This document shows positions 23,757 through 32,693 of a stretch of 33,178 nt of DNA, piece after piece. The notes below the pieces were generated by a model that had not been told where the DNA came from, did no database searches, and saw only the letters and a program-made list of their open reading frames with translations. Location: contig CALCXM010000043.1 in the NCBI GenBank assembly GCA_937905825.1, positions 1 through 33,178 of the forward strand, given 5' to 3'. The translations under genes were made by a program, and so were the position numbers. How positions within the stretch are numbered: position 1 is the stretch's first letter; each line of letters opens with the position of its first letter. This stretch comes from an uncultured bacterium. Lineage in GTDB: Bacteria; Planctomycetota; UBA1135; GCA-002686595.

Positions 23757-26399
23757 CTAGAACCCGACGACGAACTCCAATGCGTCAGACAACGTCACGT
23801 TGTTCGGCGATTGGAAGCCAGGGTCACGACCCCAGAACTGGCAGTTGACCAGGGTGCCAGGAACCTTCAGGAAGGACTGCGGTGAGCCGCCAAGCGCTCC
23901 GTCCGCAAAGGCGTTCATGTCGATCGAGTACAGGCCCGTGCAGCTTCCGGAAGCCCCTCCGGAATTGAGCACCATCGAGCGCCGGATCGGACCTTGCATG
24001 CAGAGGGTTCCACCGAGGAAGGGTGTCGCGGCGCGGCCCGAGCTGCTGTAGATCAAAAGGCCGGGAGTGTTGCCGATCACATTCGAAGCGCTGATGTTGA
24101 AGCCGGATCCCGCAGAAGCGCTGGACACACCGTTGAAACCGATCGTAGGCGTGCAACCCATGGAGTTGACCTTGGCGGCGCAGTACACGACGGGGGTCGG
24201 CGGCGGGAAGCCGTCTACCAGGTTGACGTCGTCGATGTAGACCTTTCCTCCGGGAATGACTTCCGGCGCGCGGGCCAGGACAAGCGCGGCGATCTCTTGA
24301 GCGCCACCACCGGCGCCGTAGGCTCCGCCCGTCCAGGAGTAGGCGGGTGCGCAGGGCGAACCGTTGTAGAAAACCTCGCACAGGTCTGCGCTGAGATCGA
24401 TCTGTGCGCGGACTTCCACCCACTGGTCGAACAGCAGGGGGCCGCTCAGGCTCGTCGATGAGCCTGCTTGGATCGACCAAACGTTCTGGAGCGGATGCAT
24501 GTTGAGCTGGACCGAGGTGTTGATGGTCCCCGCATCCTCGTAGGCGTTGAGCACCACGAAGGCCGTCGCACTGACCGTGCCGCTGGGGATGTAGACATGG
24601 GCGCTCAAGGTGTACTGGCCATCCGTCAAGTTCTCAAACTCGCGAGTCAAGATCGAAGTGTCGCCGAACGGGATGGCGTCGATCGAGACGGACTTGCCAC
24701 TGCGGGCGAACCCCGTGACTCCGTCTTCGATGATGCTTGTCGCGTTGGGCGCCAAGCCCAACTGCTTCCAGCCGCCTTGACCGTTGATGACGGATCCGAG
24801 GATGTAGGGGGTGAACATTTCGCCGCCAACGTGGTTGCCCAGCTCTCCGGTCAAGTCGACGCGCTCGGCGAAAGCCCCACTGGTGCCCAAGGTGGCGCTG
24901 CTGTGGCCCCCTTCATCGAACCAGCCGATAATGAAACCCGGGTCCCATGGGAGTAGTTCGGAGGAGAAGACGCTGACCGTCTGCACCAGCGTGCCGCCGG
25001 TGTGGTTGACCACGTCGTCGGAATCCATGTGGGCGGTCCAGATTTCTTCGCCGTCGAGGGCAAAGCACTTGCCCTCGAGCGAGTTGTCCTTTGAGAAAGC
25101 GAGGGCGACCCGTTCGCTGCCGGAAACATTCGCACTGCCCAGGGCTCCCCCTGCGCACTCATTGTTGTTCGGGTTGGCGCCCGAGAGGAAGCGTGTCCAT
25201 TGGATGGAGGGGCCGACGCCGGCGGGACTCGAGGGAGGGACACTGCCGAACTTCATCGATCGGATGCCGGTGAGGTCGCGGTAGGCGAGGACGACGGAAT
25301 TGTCTGGAGTGGGGACGACTGCAAGGGGACGTAGTTTCGGCGAAGACGACAGATGGTTGGTCGAGTCGGTGCTCCAGAAGGATCCCGAGAACTGGGGCGT
25401 TCCGTCGCTCTCCACTTGTGACATGATCAATCGAGTGCGGGCCAGGCCTTCGTCGTTTGAGTAGCAGTAGAACGCACCGCCCGCTCCATCGCGCGCCGTG
25501 TAGCAATCGCCAAGGGAGTAGCCGATCTGCCCGGGAACTTCTAGCGTCCAGTCAAGGGTCCCGTCCGTCTTCAACTTGGTCGTTTGGTGGACACGCCCGC
25601 TGACCGATCCATTGTTCTGGAAGACTTGGCTGTTCCAGTTGGCATAGGTCACGATGGCCCCGTCCAAGCCGTCGCCGACGATCGTCGGTGGTGCCAGCAC
25701 CGTGGAGTTGAGCGTCAGGTTGCCCCACACGTAGGCACCATTGGATGCATTGGCCCCTTGGAAGCGCAGGGACGCGCTCCCATCGGTTCGCACGCCCTGT
25801 TGGCGCAATTCAACCGGCGCACCCGGGCCCATGCCGATTACGTTCCACCAACTCATCCAAACGCCATCGGTGGTGCCATCGCTCAACACATTGGCAGTGA
25901 TCGCCGGGAAGAATGGACTTTCATTGCTGCTTCCAACGGTGACCGGGAAGTTGGGGTCGGGGGTCAACGTAAAGTTGATTGGGTCGTAGGTCAGGACAAC
26001 CACGCGCAGGGACGACCCGGTGCCCACGACCTTGCGATACCCGATCGCAAACTTGTTGGGGCCCAGGGAGCAGGCAACAGGGCTCTCCCAATAGATGGTG
26101 CCCGCCCATTGGGTGTCCTTCCAAACGAGATTCGCTCCTTGAAGCGCCGGCGGAAGGAAGCCCCGCTTGTCGATGCGGTCGATGTTGAATCCGTTGGCTT
26201 TCAGGGTGATCGTCGCGGTCCCTCCGCCGAGCGGTACCGCGGCAAACTCAGGGGGGAAGCCACTGGTTGATTGGACGGGCTCCACGAGTGGGTTTGTCCG
26301 CCATTGAGCCTCCGCCGTGCTGGCGACAACCGAGGCAATGAGCAGACCGAGAAGGAAACGCGGGGCAAGACGGGACGCGAAAGGGGATTGGGTATGCAT
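23757..26399 (-). CDS. Large secreted protein ending in the shared C-terminal domain
   Basis: The protein has 880 residues from the ATG at 26397-26399. GGAG precedes that ATG by 6 bases, and it directly starts a signal peptide ([18 protein letters not shown]). The frame is open to 26516, but that part is the duplicated leader, so I exclude it. Residues from about 40 to 480 are rich in Gly, Ser, Asn and Trp and look like a beta-propeller or sandwich ([38 protein letters not shown]). Residues about 545-735 resemble a concanavalin-like or carbohydrate-binding jelly roll ([41 protein letters not shown]). The last 142 residues, from [11 protein letters not shown] to FWGRD and TLSDALEF, form the shared domain. 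No enzyme motif is evident. A surface or secreted structural or binding role is likely. Confidence 0.72.
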   Translation of the reverse strand: MHTQSPFASRLAPRFLLGLLIASVVASTAEAQWRTNPLVEPVQSTSGFPPEFAAVPLGGGTATITLKANGFNIDRIDKRGFLPPALQGANLVWKDTQWAGTIYWESPVACSLGPNKFAIGYRKVVGTGSSLRVVVLTYDPINFTLTPDPNFPVTVGSSNESPFFPAITANVLSDGTTDGVWMSWWNVIGMGPGAPVELRQQGVRTDGSASLRFQGANASNGAYVWGNLTLNSTVLAPPTIVGDGLDGAIVTYANWNSQVFQNNGSVSGRVHQTTKLKTDGTLDWTLEVPGQIGYSLGDCYTARDGAGGAFYCYSNDEGLARTRLIMSQVESDGTPQFSGSFWSTDSTNHLSSSPKLRPLAVVPTPDNSVVLAYRDLTGIRSMKFGSVPPSSPAGVGPSIQWTRFLSGANPNNNECAGGALGSANVSGSERVALAFSKDNSLEGKCFALDGEEIWTAHMDSDDVVNHTGGTLVQTVSVFSSELLPWDPGFIIGWFDEGGHSSATLGTSGAFAERVDLTGELGNHVGGEMFTPYILGSVINGQGGWKQLGLAPNATSIIEDGVTGFARSGKSVSIDAIPFGDTSILTREFENLTDGQYTLSAHVYIPSGTVSATAFVVLNAYEDAGTINTSVQLNMHPLQNVWSIQAGSSTSLSGPLLFDQWVEVRAQIDLSADLCEVFYNGSPCAPAYSWTGGAYGAGGGAQEIAALVLARAPEVIPGGKVYIDDVNLVDGFPPPTPVVYCAAKVNSMGCTPTIGFNGVSSASAGSGFNISASNVIGNTPGLLIYSSSGRAATPFLGGTLCMQGPIRRSMVLNSGGASGSCTGLYSIDMNAFADGALGGSPQSFLKVPGTLVNCQFWGRDPGFQSPNNVTLSDALEFVVGF

Positions 26400-26417
26400 G
26401 GGAATCTCCGATTGAGC

Positions 26418-26600
26418 GGGAGGAAGGCTCGACTGAGCCAGGGGAAGAAGGGACTCGGGAACGGCTTGCAGACCTTGTGCAATCGGTTGCGTCGTGCAGC
26501 TGGGTTCGATGTCCATATGGGGGTGAACTCGGACCGAGGGCGGGAGCGGACGCGGATTCCAAAATTACTTTTGGGGCGGGCAGCACCCCGTCGCTTGCGG
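26418..26600 (-). repeat. Duplicated leader, copy 1, upstream of the 880-residue secreted protein
   Basis: 26421-26570 matches 29071-29220 (constant offset 2650) at 124 of 150 positions. Each copy lies just before the start codon of a minus-strand gene whose product ends in the same C-terminal domain. The copy contains a GGCTC / GAGCC hairpin at 26427-26440 and the 16-bp palindrome at 26559-26574. Conservation is highest at the palindrome end, farthest from the gene, as expected for a promoter or operator. Confidence 0.8.
26559..26574. promoter_or_regulatory. Palindrome CCAAAATTACTTTTGG, possible operator
   Basis: CCAAAA and TTTTGG form a perfect inverted repeat around 4 bases. The second leader has the same arms around TTGC, with only the loop changed, which points to selection on the arms. 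It sits 160 bp upstream of the start codon. Confidence 0.55.
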
Positions 26601-26642
26601 TCTCCAAGCTCCCGGCGCTCGAGTCAGTGCACGGAACTTCCA

Positions 26643-27071
26643 CGCTTGAACCTGTTGGCGACCCCCTGGTCCGAGGCGGGGGTGATCTGCCTGCTGACTC
26701 TGTTGCCGTTGTTCTCGATCCTGACAGGACTGTCGGGCTCCGATCACTTCATCTCCCTGCTCAACGATTTGAGCTCGCTCGCGGTTGTCGTGCCCTACCT
26801 GTTCATCTCGGTGTCGTACGTACGAGCTCGTCGAGCAGGGATGGATGCGCCGTTCAAAATGGTGCGCTCGACCTCGGTCGCGATCGGCTGGCTGACCTTC
26901 GGCGTGTCGGTGCTCGGGTACCTAGGCGCGGGGCTGTACGCGTTGCAAGCGGAGCAGATCGACTGGACCTACGTGGCGACGGTCTACTTGGGGCCCGGGG
27001 TCTTGATCGCCTTGGGGCTCGTGCTGCGTAGGGTCTCGCTTACGCGGTCACGGGCGCGGACTGCGATCTAG
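26643..27071 (+). pseudogene. C-terminal remnant of an amino-acid permease (APC superfamily)
   Basis: From RLNLLATPWSEAGV the frame encodes about 143 residues with three or four TM-like helices: VICLLTLLPLFSILTGL, LAVVVPYLFISVSYV, VAIGWLTFGVSVLGYLGAGL and VYLGPGVLIALGLVL. The link YVRARRAGMDAPFKM resembles the LR-rPd-pRPFK motif before the last helices of APC permeases. Those have about 12 helices and 430-500 residues, so only the last third is present. Upstream the frame runs into the duplicated leader and antisense to a gene start, with no permease-like sequence. It is therefore a truncated remnant. A second fragment lies at 23417-23480. Confidence 0.6.
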
Positions 27072-27179
27072 CGAAGTTCAATCCAGCGGAGTTCGATCTA
27101 GCCGACGACCGTATCAGCCAGCGCGGAGCCCGGATCCCTTCCAGCTTTCTCCTTTCCAGCGCGTCCTACTCGGTAAAGT

Positions 27180-27221
27180 CTCGCAGCCCGTGGTGAAAGC
27201 ACTTTCACCACGGGCTGCGAG
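27180..27221. terminator. Perfect 20-bp hairpin between convergent units
   Basis: CTCGCAGCCCGTGGTGAAAG (27180-27199) is exactly inverted at 27202-27221 with only CA between. It lies after the permease remnant and 43 bp downstream of the minus-strand gene ending at 27264. No T-run follows on either side. A bidirectional terminator or RNA 3'-end stabiliser is the simplest reading. Confidence 0.6.
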
Positions 27222-27263
27222 GCAACGGCACTCCCAACAAGGCCGTCGACAGGTCCATTCAGA

Positions 27264-28997
27264 TCACGGCAGGAACACGAGCGACCGTCCGTTCGAGAGG
27301 TTGAATCCAGTCATGCCGGCGGCCGGATCTCGGTACCAAGCTTGGAAGTTCCAAGTCTGGCCTGGGAAGATTTGTCCGGCACCCGTGGGCGGGTTGGTGT
27401 TGTCGAGCGCATGTGTCAAGACACCACCGAAACCCGTGTTGTGCACTTGGAGTCGGTTCAAGCCACCGCCGACGCAGCGGATGCCATCGCCGAAGGGCAC
27501 CTGAATTTGGTTCGGGCCGTAGAACAGCAGGGCGGAGACGCTAGAGGGCAGTCCGCTGGCTTCCAGAACCAAACTGTTCGCGGCGACACTCATCGATCCC
27601 GATGCGCACATGGTAGCCCCGGGGCCGGCCGAGTTGGGGGCACCAACGCAGTAGGCATCGCCGAGGCAGGGGTCGGGCTCGCCGCTGCTGATGTTCGTGA
27701 GGATCGCAGGACTGTTCAAGCCCCCGGCCTCGAAGACCCAGCAGTCCACCGATGTGTCGATCCCAAAGCCAGCCTCCGAGCGGACCGTGATTTTGTCGGC
27801 GACCAGGAGCGCTCCACCGAAGACACCGACGGAGCCGCCGGGGGTCCCGTCGAGAGTCCACTCTGCTGCGTTGTTGCCATCGAAGTAGTTGATCTGCTTG
27901 CGGGAGAACCCGGAGAAACTCGACAAGCTGGCCGCCTTGCCGGTCCTGTTGGGCTCCGAGAAGATCAGCTGACCTTGGTTGTAGATCTCCAGCGTGTAGG
28001 TCGTTGAGCTAAGCTGAGAGAAATCGGGCGTGTACATGTGTCCCCCTAAGTCATGGTCGTCGTCTCCACCTCCGACGATGCTCTCAGTCAAACCGCTGGG
28101 CAAGGTGGCCGATAGGTAGAGACTGGAGCTGGGGAGGCTTGCGGTGATCGGAGTTGCTAGCTGCATGGAGCCGTAGTCGGATTGCCCGCACCAGGAAAGG
28201 CCCGTATCCCCAGTTCCCCCGAGCTGCAGGGTTGCGCCCTGCACGTCGAGCTGCGTGTCGTCCAAGCCGTGCATCCAGTGATCAAAGAACCGCATCTGCT
28301 CGCCAGCCACGGTGAACTCGGTGGGGCCGTTGGCCGTGATCTCAAGCGAGCGCACGTCGTCGAGGGGCTGGGGGGCGGAGTAGACCTCGATCAAGTCCGT
28401 CGAGAAGAGCGTTCCGTCATGAGCCTTGGCCATCACGGCAAGGTGGCTGGAACCGTTCCAGGGGATGAAGCAGTAGACCACATAGATCCCGCCGAAGATG
28501 GAGTCCTCCGCGTGCCGAACGTACTTCTCCCAATGGTTTGGAGTGAAGGTGTAGTCGACCTCCACCGGACCCGTATTGCCGTCGCTCTGGTACACGAGTT
28601 GCCCACCGCTATAGAAGCGCAAGCCGTGTGTCCCTTGGCCGAGAGCGCTAAAGTCCGGCATCAAGGAGACTCCAGCGTTCGTCCCGGTGATCGAGAGTGC
28701 GCTGGTTGTGAGACCCCCAGTGGGTCGCCCGTGCTCGCTACGCACCCAGCAGACTTCACCAGGAAGCAAGTCCAGCTGCATGTCCGCGACGACACCTTGG
28801 GAGCCAGAACTATCGATCTTCACGCCGTCCAGGCCACTGGAACCAATGTTCGAAACGTGGAGTTTTCCTGCCAGGCTCAAGGTCAGGTTGCCTGCACCGG
28901 CCGGCTCGTTGAGCAGACCGTCGTGGTGCAGACTTTGAGCGTTGGCGGAGGCGGCGAGGGAGAGCAGAGCGATCACGGGGCAGATGGGCAGTTTCAT
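27264..28997 (-). CDS. Secreted protein ending in the shared C-terminal domain
   Basis: The protein has 577 residues from the ATG at 28995-28997, which begins a signal peptide (MKLPICPVIALLSLAASANA). The frame is open to 29303 through the duplicated leader; that extension is rejected. Residues 21-440 are Gly/Ser/Thr-rich beta sequence with paired segments: SMSVA-like strands, VEVDYTFTPNHWEKYVRHAE, GGIYVVYCFIPWNGSSHLAV and TFTVAGEQMRFFDHWMHG. A Lamin-tail-like start (LHHDGLLNEPAG, LHVSNIGSSGLDGVKI, GEVCWVRSE) is possible but not certain. The last 129 residues (YCVGAPNSAG, GDGIRCVGG, FQAWYRD, GFNLSNGRSLVFLP) are the shared domain. No catalytic motif is seen. The region upstream resembles that of the 880-residue gene. 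Confidence 0.72.
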   Translation of the reverse strand: MKLPICPVIALLSLAASANAQSLHHDGLLNEPAGAGNLTLSLAGKLHVSNIGSSGLDGVKIDSSGSQGVVADMQLDLLPGEVCWVRSEHGRPTGGLTTSALSITGTNAGVSLMPDFSALGQGTHGLRFYSGGQLVYQSDGNTGPVEVDYTFTPNHWEKYVRHAEDSIFGGIYVVYCFIPWNGSSHLAVMAKAHDGTLFSTDLIEVYSAPQPLDDVRSLEITANGPTEFTVAGEQMRFFDHWMHGLDDTQLDVQGATLQLGGTGDTGLSWCGQSDYGSMQLATPITASLPSSSLYLSATLPSGLTESIVGGGDDDHDLGGHMYTPDFSQLSSTTYTLEIYNQGQLIFSEPNRTGKAASLSSFSGFSRKQINYFDGNNAAEWTLDGTPGGSVGVFGGALLVADKITVRSEAGFGIDTSVDCWVFEAGGLNSPAILTNISSGEPDPCLGDAYCVGAPNSAGPGATMCASGSMSVAANSLVLEASGLPSSVSALLFYGPNQIQVPFGDGIRCVGGGLNRLQVHNTGFGGVLTHALDNTNPPTGAGQIFPGQTWNFQAWYRDPAAGMTGFNLSNGRSLVFLP

Positions 28998-29065
28998 GGG
29001 GGTATCCAGTCTTGTTGAAGTTGATTCAGGAGCGCCGGGATGCGGCGCGACGCCCGGCCGTTTGG

Positions 29066-29248
29066 AGGGCAGGACGGCTCGGCTGAGCCGGGGGAAGGAA
29101 GGACTCGGAAACGGCCTGCGGATCCTGCGCAATCCTGCGCGTCCTGAAGCTCGGTTCGATGTCCCTAAGGGGGTGAACTCGGACGGCGCGTGGGAGCGGA
29201 CGCGGATTCCAAAATTGCTTTTGGAGCGGCCAGCACCCGTCGCCGTGC
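29066..29248 (-). repeat. Duplicated leader, copy 2, upstream of the 577-residue secreted protein
   Basis: This is the partner of 26418-26600. The hairpin here is CGGCTC / GAGCCG around GGCT (29076-29091): relative to copy 1 both outer bases have changed and now pair, which supports an RNA stem. About 68 bp separate this copy from the start codon. Confidence 0.8.
29209..29224. promoter_or_regulatory. Palindrome CCAAAATTGCTTTTGG, possible operator
   Basis: Arms are identical to those at 26559-26574; the only difference is one base in the 4-nt centre. Confidence 0.55.
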
Positions 29249-29478
29249 GCTCTGCAGTCTGGTGGGGGAGTGGCTTATGTCCGTTCCGCTTGCCGCTGGA
29301 CATGCCCCCATCCAGATCTCGCGCAAGGGCGGAGATCGCCCGGTTTGGACCGCTGGCGGCTACAACCTGGCCTTCAACGACGGCACGCAGGTGCTACTCG
29401 GCCAGATCAGGGTCGTCCCCAGCTGGTGCCCCGCCCGTTCTTCCTTGGGCAGATGAGCGCCCACCCGTGAAGCGTGGT
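29249..29478. other. Intergenic stretch with a possible gene remnant
   Basis: A plus-strand frame encodes DRPVWTAGGYNLAFNDGTQV and LLGQIRVVPSW before a stop at 29456. The phrase looks protein-like, but it has no start or family that I recognise. It occupies the position where the permease remnant sits after the first leader copy, yet does not resemble it. Confidence 0.3.
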
Positions 29479-30273
29479 TTACGACTTCCCTTGACCCCGA
29501 ATCAGCAAGCTGCAACAGGTCACTGCGCCTTCCGCTTTGGCGAGTTCGTCGTACTCGAGGCAGTGCACGCGGAAGCCCTGCTGTCGGAGTCGTTCGGCGG
29601 TGACGGGGAACTCGCTGGGGTAGATCAAGTCGTCTCCTAACCACACAACGTTGGCGGCGCCGATCTCGGCAGGATCCGTTTCCACGATGCGCTTGGCCTC
29701 AAACTGCGCGGGGTCGATCCATTCCCGTTGCACGAGCAGCCGGTCGTTGCCGATGGCGCAGGCGGCGGACTTCAAGTGCAGGCAACCTGTGAGTTCCACG
29801 CCGCGCACCTCGTAGCCATGGGGTCCGACGATCTCGGCCAGTTGGTCGATGCCCGCTTGATTGGAGCGCGAGGAAAGCCCCACGTAGATCGTCTGACCCG
29901 AGACGATCACATCGCCACCGTCGAGCGTGCCGGGGCTCGCGATCTCGAAGAGCGGGCGGTAGGGGCGCAGGGCCTCCATGATGCTCGCGGTTTCAGGACG
30001 TCTGGAGGGCGCGCCCGGACGGGTGATGACCGCCAGCTCATCCAAGACGATGGCGGGGTCCTCGACGAACACCCCGTCAGGCAAACCCGGCTGCGCCGCA
30101 AGCTCGACGACCTGGCAGCCCAGCTCCCGTAGCAATTCGACATAGCGCCCGTGTTGCTGCGCCACACGAGCCATGTCAATCGGTTCGCGATCCACGTGCG
30201 TGAGCTCACAGCTCTCCATGGACGGACTGGGCGAGCGAACGATGGCGTGCAGAGAGCGATTCATATGCGGCAA
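29479..30273 (-). CDS. Dimethylarginine dimethylaminohydrolase (DDAH)-type amidinohydrolase
   Basis: The 264-residue protein appears cytosolic. DDAH hydrolyses N-methylated arginines to citrulline and methylamines. The family pattern is complete: VRSPSPSMESCELTH near the start, LPDGVFVEDPAIVLDE at 64-79, RPGAPSRRPET at 85-95, GTLDGGDV at 115-122, SRSNQAG at 135-141, the catalytic His166 in CLHLKSA, and the C-terminal KAEGAVTCCSLLI with the nucleophile one of Cys253/254. Related arginine deiminases and ornithine-handling homologues share the fold, so substrate choice should be tested. The N-terminal start could also be Met4. It stands alone, with a TAGAAT hexamer 37 bases upstream. Confidence 0.9.
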   Translation of the reverse strand: MPHMNRSLHAIVRSPSPSMESCELTHVDREPIDMARVAQQHGRYVELLRELGCQVVELAAQPGLPDGVFVEDPAIVLDELAVITRPGAPSRRPETASIMEALRPYRPLFEIASPGTLDGGDVIVSGQTIYVGLSSRSNQAGIDQLAEIVGPHGYEVRGVELTGCLHLKSAACAIGNDRLLVQREWIDPAQFEAKRIVETDPAEIGAANVVWLGDDLIYPSEFPVTAERLRQQGFRVHCLEYDELAKAEGAVTCCSLLIRGQGKS

Positions 30274-30309
30274 GCGGCGGGGGATAGCGGGGGGCTTCGG
30301 GTGCCAATG

Positions 30310-30315
30310 ATTCTA
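30310..30315 (-). promoter_or_regulatory. Possible -10 box TAGAAT before the DDAH gene
   Basis: It reads GGCTAGAATC on the minus strand and ends 36 bases before the start codon. Same motif class as four plus-strand sites in this window. Confidence 0.28.
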
Positions 30316-30392
30316 GCCGTCCCCTGTCGCCAGAGCGGCGACCCAAATCAACGTCCTTTGTTGCGCAGGCGGAGCGTTCGCGCGCGGCAAGC

Positions 30393-32693
30393 TTAGCTCT
30401 CGCGTCGCTCAGCCCGGGCGAAGCAGACCCCGATAACTCGGCCGGCTGCGGTGCGCGCCGGGCTCCCCAGGATCAACAGGCATCCGGGGAGAGCGATGAC
30501 AAGCAGAGGCGTTAGAAGCAGGCGTGCGTAGGACTCGACCTCGGTGTCGCCGTTCGGCGTGAGCCAGCCGTGGGCGTAGATCAAACTCAACCAAACTCCG
30601 AGCGACTGGAACAGGCAGCGCAGGCGGGAGGCGCGTCCGCCCTTGAGCATGCGCACTTCCAATCCGCTCAAGGAACACCAGACTCCTCCCCGGAAGAGAA
30701 ACGCCCAGAGTGGCGAGGCCAGTACGACAGCAGCGAAGACGAAGTCGAAGGGGTTGCCGCGATTCAAGCCACCCGGGAGCCACTGAAACCCACCCTCGGA
30801 CGTGAGGGCGCCGAGCGGACGGAGGATCAAGAATGCCGCAAGGAGTAGTGCCGGGCCATAGCGTTGGGCGGCTGAGAGTTCGTTGGGCACGTCCTCTGCG
30901 GCAATCAACTGGTCCCGTGCTGCACTCACGTTGCGAAAGCGGAGGGTTGGATCGATGAGTTGGTGCACGAGAGGCTCGAGTTCGGCCGCAAAGTCAGGCC
31001 GCGGCCGATGCTCCGCGTCGGGCATGGCGAGCAGTGCGGTAGCGACCGCTTGGAGGACTTCCCGCGGCCCCCCATGCTGCTCCGCGCGGGTCCCGAGGGA
31101 GTACTCCAAGGCGCGCATTTCTCCTTGCCTATCGATCCACACCTGGCCGAGCTGGGTCATGGGGAGTGGCCCGTCCAGGTGGTCGCAAAGGCGGATCAGA
31201 CCCGTACGAACGTGGGGCCAGTTCAGGTGCAGCTTGCGCACTTGATAGGTACGCAAGCGCGTTCCGCCCGGGTCCTCGTAAACTCGCCAACGCTGAACAT
31301 CGAGCTCCCCATCCGAGATCCAACGCAGTTGCATGTCGTCGTTCAACCTTGGCGGTTCAGGAATGAATCCGTCCCTGTAGAGGTGAATCCAAACGCGACG
31401 CTTTAGGTTTGGCTCTTCGCCAATCAGGTAGCGCCCAGCCTCTGACTCGCCCACCTCCGCAAGGATGCGATAGGGCCCCACCTGTTTGGGAGTGCGAGCC
31501 ATGCGCTTAAAGGTTGGCGTGAGAATTGTCCCGCCGGGAACGCGGTCATCGTGCTTGCGGTCGCGAATGATTGCGCCGGAGAATCGACGGAGAAACCTGG
31601 ACCAGCGACTTCCCTCCATTGCCAGGGAGAGCCCTTGCCCCTGGCGCTGGGTCTGTGCAGCGGTCCCAAAGCCTTCGAGATCATCGAAGAGCACCTCCAG
31701 GTTTTCTTGGCGGTCGGCAGGGCGCTTCGACATGGCTCGTTTGAGCACCTTCGCCAGCCTGCTCGGCACAGTCCCTGCTTTCGCACGGACGAGAGGCACA
31801 GGGTCCCCGAGCACTTTCGCGATCACATCGCCGAGGGTCTTGCCCGGGTAGGGGGGCGTGCCGGTCAGAAGTGCGTAGAGGGTCGCGCCAACAGAGTAGA
31901 CGTCCGTGCGCTGATCGACGGCTTCCCCGCGCATCTGCTCGGGTGCCGCGTAGTGCGGCGATCCGAGGAATTGCCCCGTGTTGGTCAGCGGGTCGTGATG
32001 CTCAAGGCAGCGCGAGATACCAAAGTCACCGATCTTCACGCCGCCGGATTCATCGAAGAAGCAGTTGGAAGGTTTCACGTCGCGGTGCAGCACGCCCGCG
32101 GTGTGGGCGGCGATCAAGCCCTGCAGGACTTGCAGGATGAAGTCCACGGCGAGTTGGACGGGCAGCGCCTCGCCCTGCTCGATCGCATCCTGCAGGGTCC
32201 CGCCCGTCATGCGCTCCATGGCGATCGCCGGGCGTTCGTTGAACTGCGTCACCCCGAACACAAACACGCAGCGCGCATGGTTGATGCCCGCGGCCAAGAT
32301 GGCCTCGCGATCGAAGCGCGCCCAGGCTTCGTCGGAGTAGCGATGTTCTTGGGAAAGCACCTTGAGGGCGACTTCACGCCCGGACTCCAGTTCCTTGGCG
32401 GAGTAGACCGTTCCCATGCCTCCTTGGCCCAAGCGCTCGAGGACTTGATAGCCCCCGGAGCAGCTGCCTTCCACCAGGTCCGGGCCGGCTCCGAACTTTC
32501 CGCGCAAGTCCTTCCAAGAGTCGATCATTTGCTCGAGCTCTTTGCGAATCGGCGCGGGCCGTTGCCCCACGAAGATACCGGTGTTGACGCTTTGCCCGTC
32601 GGACACGCACTCGAGGTAATCCTCAAAGGCAAGCTCGGCTGGCGTAGGAGGTTGAATGCCGGAGAGGTCCAACTGGCTAGGTTCCTGACTCAT
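30393..32693 (-). CDS. Ser/Thr protein kinase with a second, degenerate kinase-like domain and an RDD-like membrane domain
   Basis: The protein has 766 residues. The first kinase domain (about 81-345) is complete: Gly loop GQGGMG at 89-94, Lys111 in VALKVL, Glu130, HRDVKPSN at 203-210, DFG at 223-225 and APE at 250-252. A basic linker follows. Residues about 406-600 read like a second kinase fold: GPYRILAEVGESEAGRYLIG, RRVWIHLY where VAIK is expected, VWIDRQGEMRALEYSLG where the N-lobe/DFG region is expected, and IDPTLRFRNVSAARDQL as the C-lobe end. It lacks the catalytic Lys, the HRD Asp and the DFG Asp. Residues 610-766 hold three or four TM helices with FDFVFAAVVLASPLWAF and LFRGGVW, resembling RDD domains. 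The start overlaps the sigma gene's stop by 4 bp. Confidence 0.9.
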   Translation of the reverse strand: MSQEPSQLDLSGIQPPTPAELAFEDYLECVSDGQSVNTGIFVGQRPAPIRKELEQMIDSWKDLRGKFGAGPDLVEGSCSGGYQVLERLGQGGMGTVYSAKELESGREVALKVLSQEHRYSDEAWARFDREAILAAGINHARCVFVFGVTQFNERPAIAMERMTGGTLQDAIEQGEALPVQLAVDFILQVLQGLIAAHTAGVLHRDVKPSNCFFDESGGVKIGDFGISRCLEHHDPLTNTGQFLGSPHYAAPEQMRGEAVDQRTDVYSVGATLYALLTGTPPYPGKTLGDVIAKVLGDPVPLVRAKAGTVPSRLAKVLKRAMSKRPADRQENLEVLFDDLEGFGTAAQTQRQGQGLSLAMEGSRWSRFLRRFSGAIIRDRKHDDRVPGGTILTPTFKRMARTPKQVGPYRILAEVGESEAGRYLIGEEPNLKRRVWIHLYRDGFIPEPPRLNDDMQLRWISDGELDVQRWRVYEDPGGTRLRTYQVRKLHLNWPHVRTGLIRLCDHLDGPLPMTQLGQVWIDRQGEMRALEYSLGTRAEQHGGPREVLQAVATALLAMPDAEHRPRPDFAAELEPLVHQLIDPTLRFRNVSAARDQLIAAEDVPNELSAAQRYGPALLLAAFLILRPLGALTSEGGFQWLPGGLNRGNPFDFVFAAVVLASPLWAFLFRGGVWCSLSGLEVRMLKGGRASRLRCLFQSLGVWLSLIYAHGWLTPNGDTEVESYARLLLTPLLVIALPGCLLILGSPARTAAGRVIGVCFARAERRES

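Noticed and set aside
26271..26642. Upstream extension of the permease frame
   Set aside because: The frame runs through the start of the secreted-protein gene and the duplicated leader; its translation is Arg-rich with no TM helices, so it is not part of the permease.
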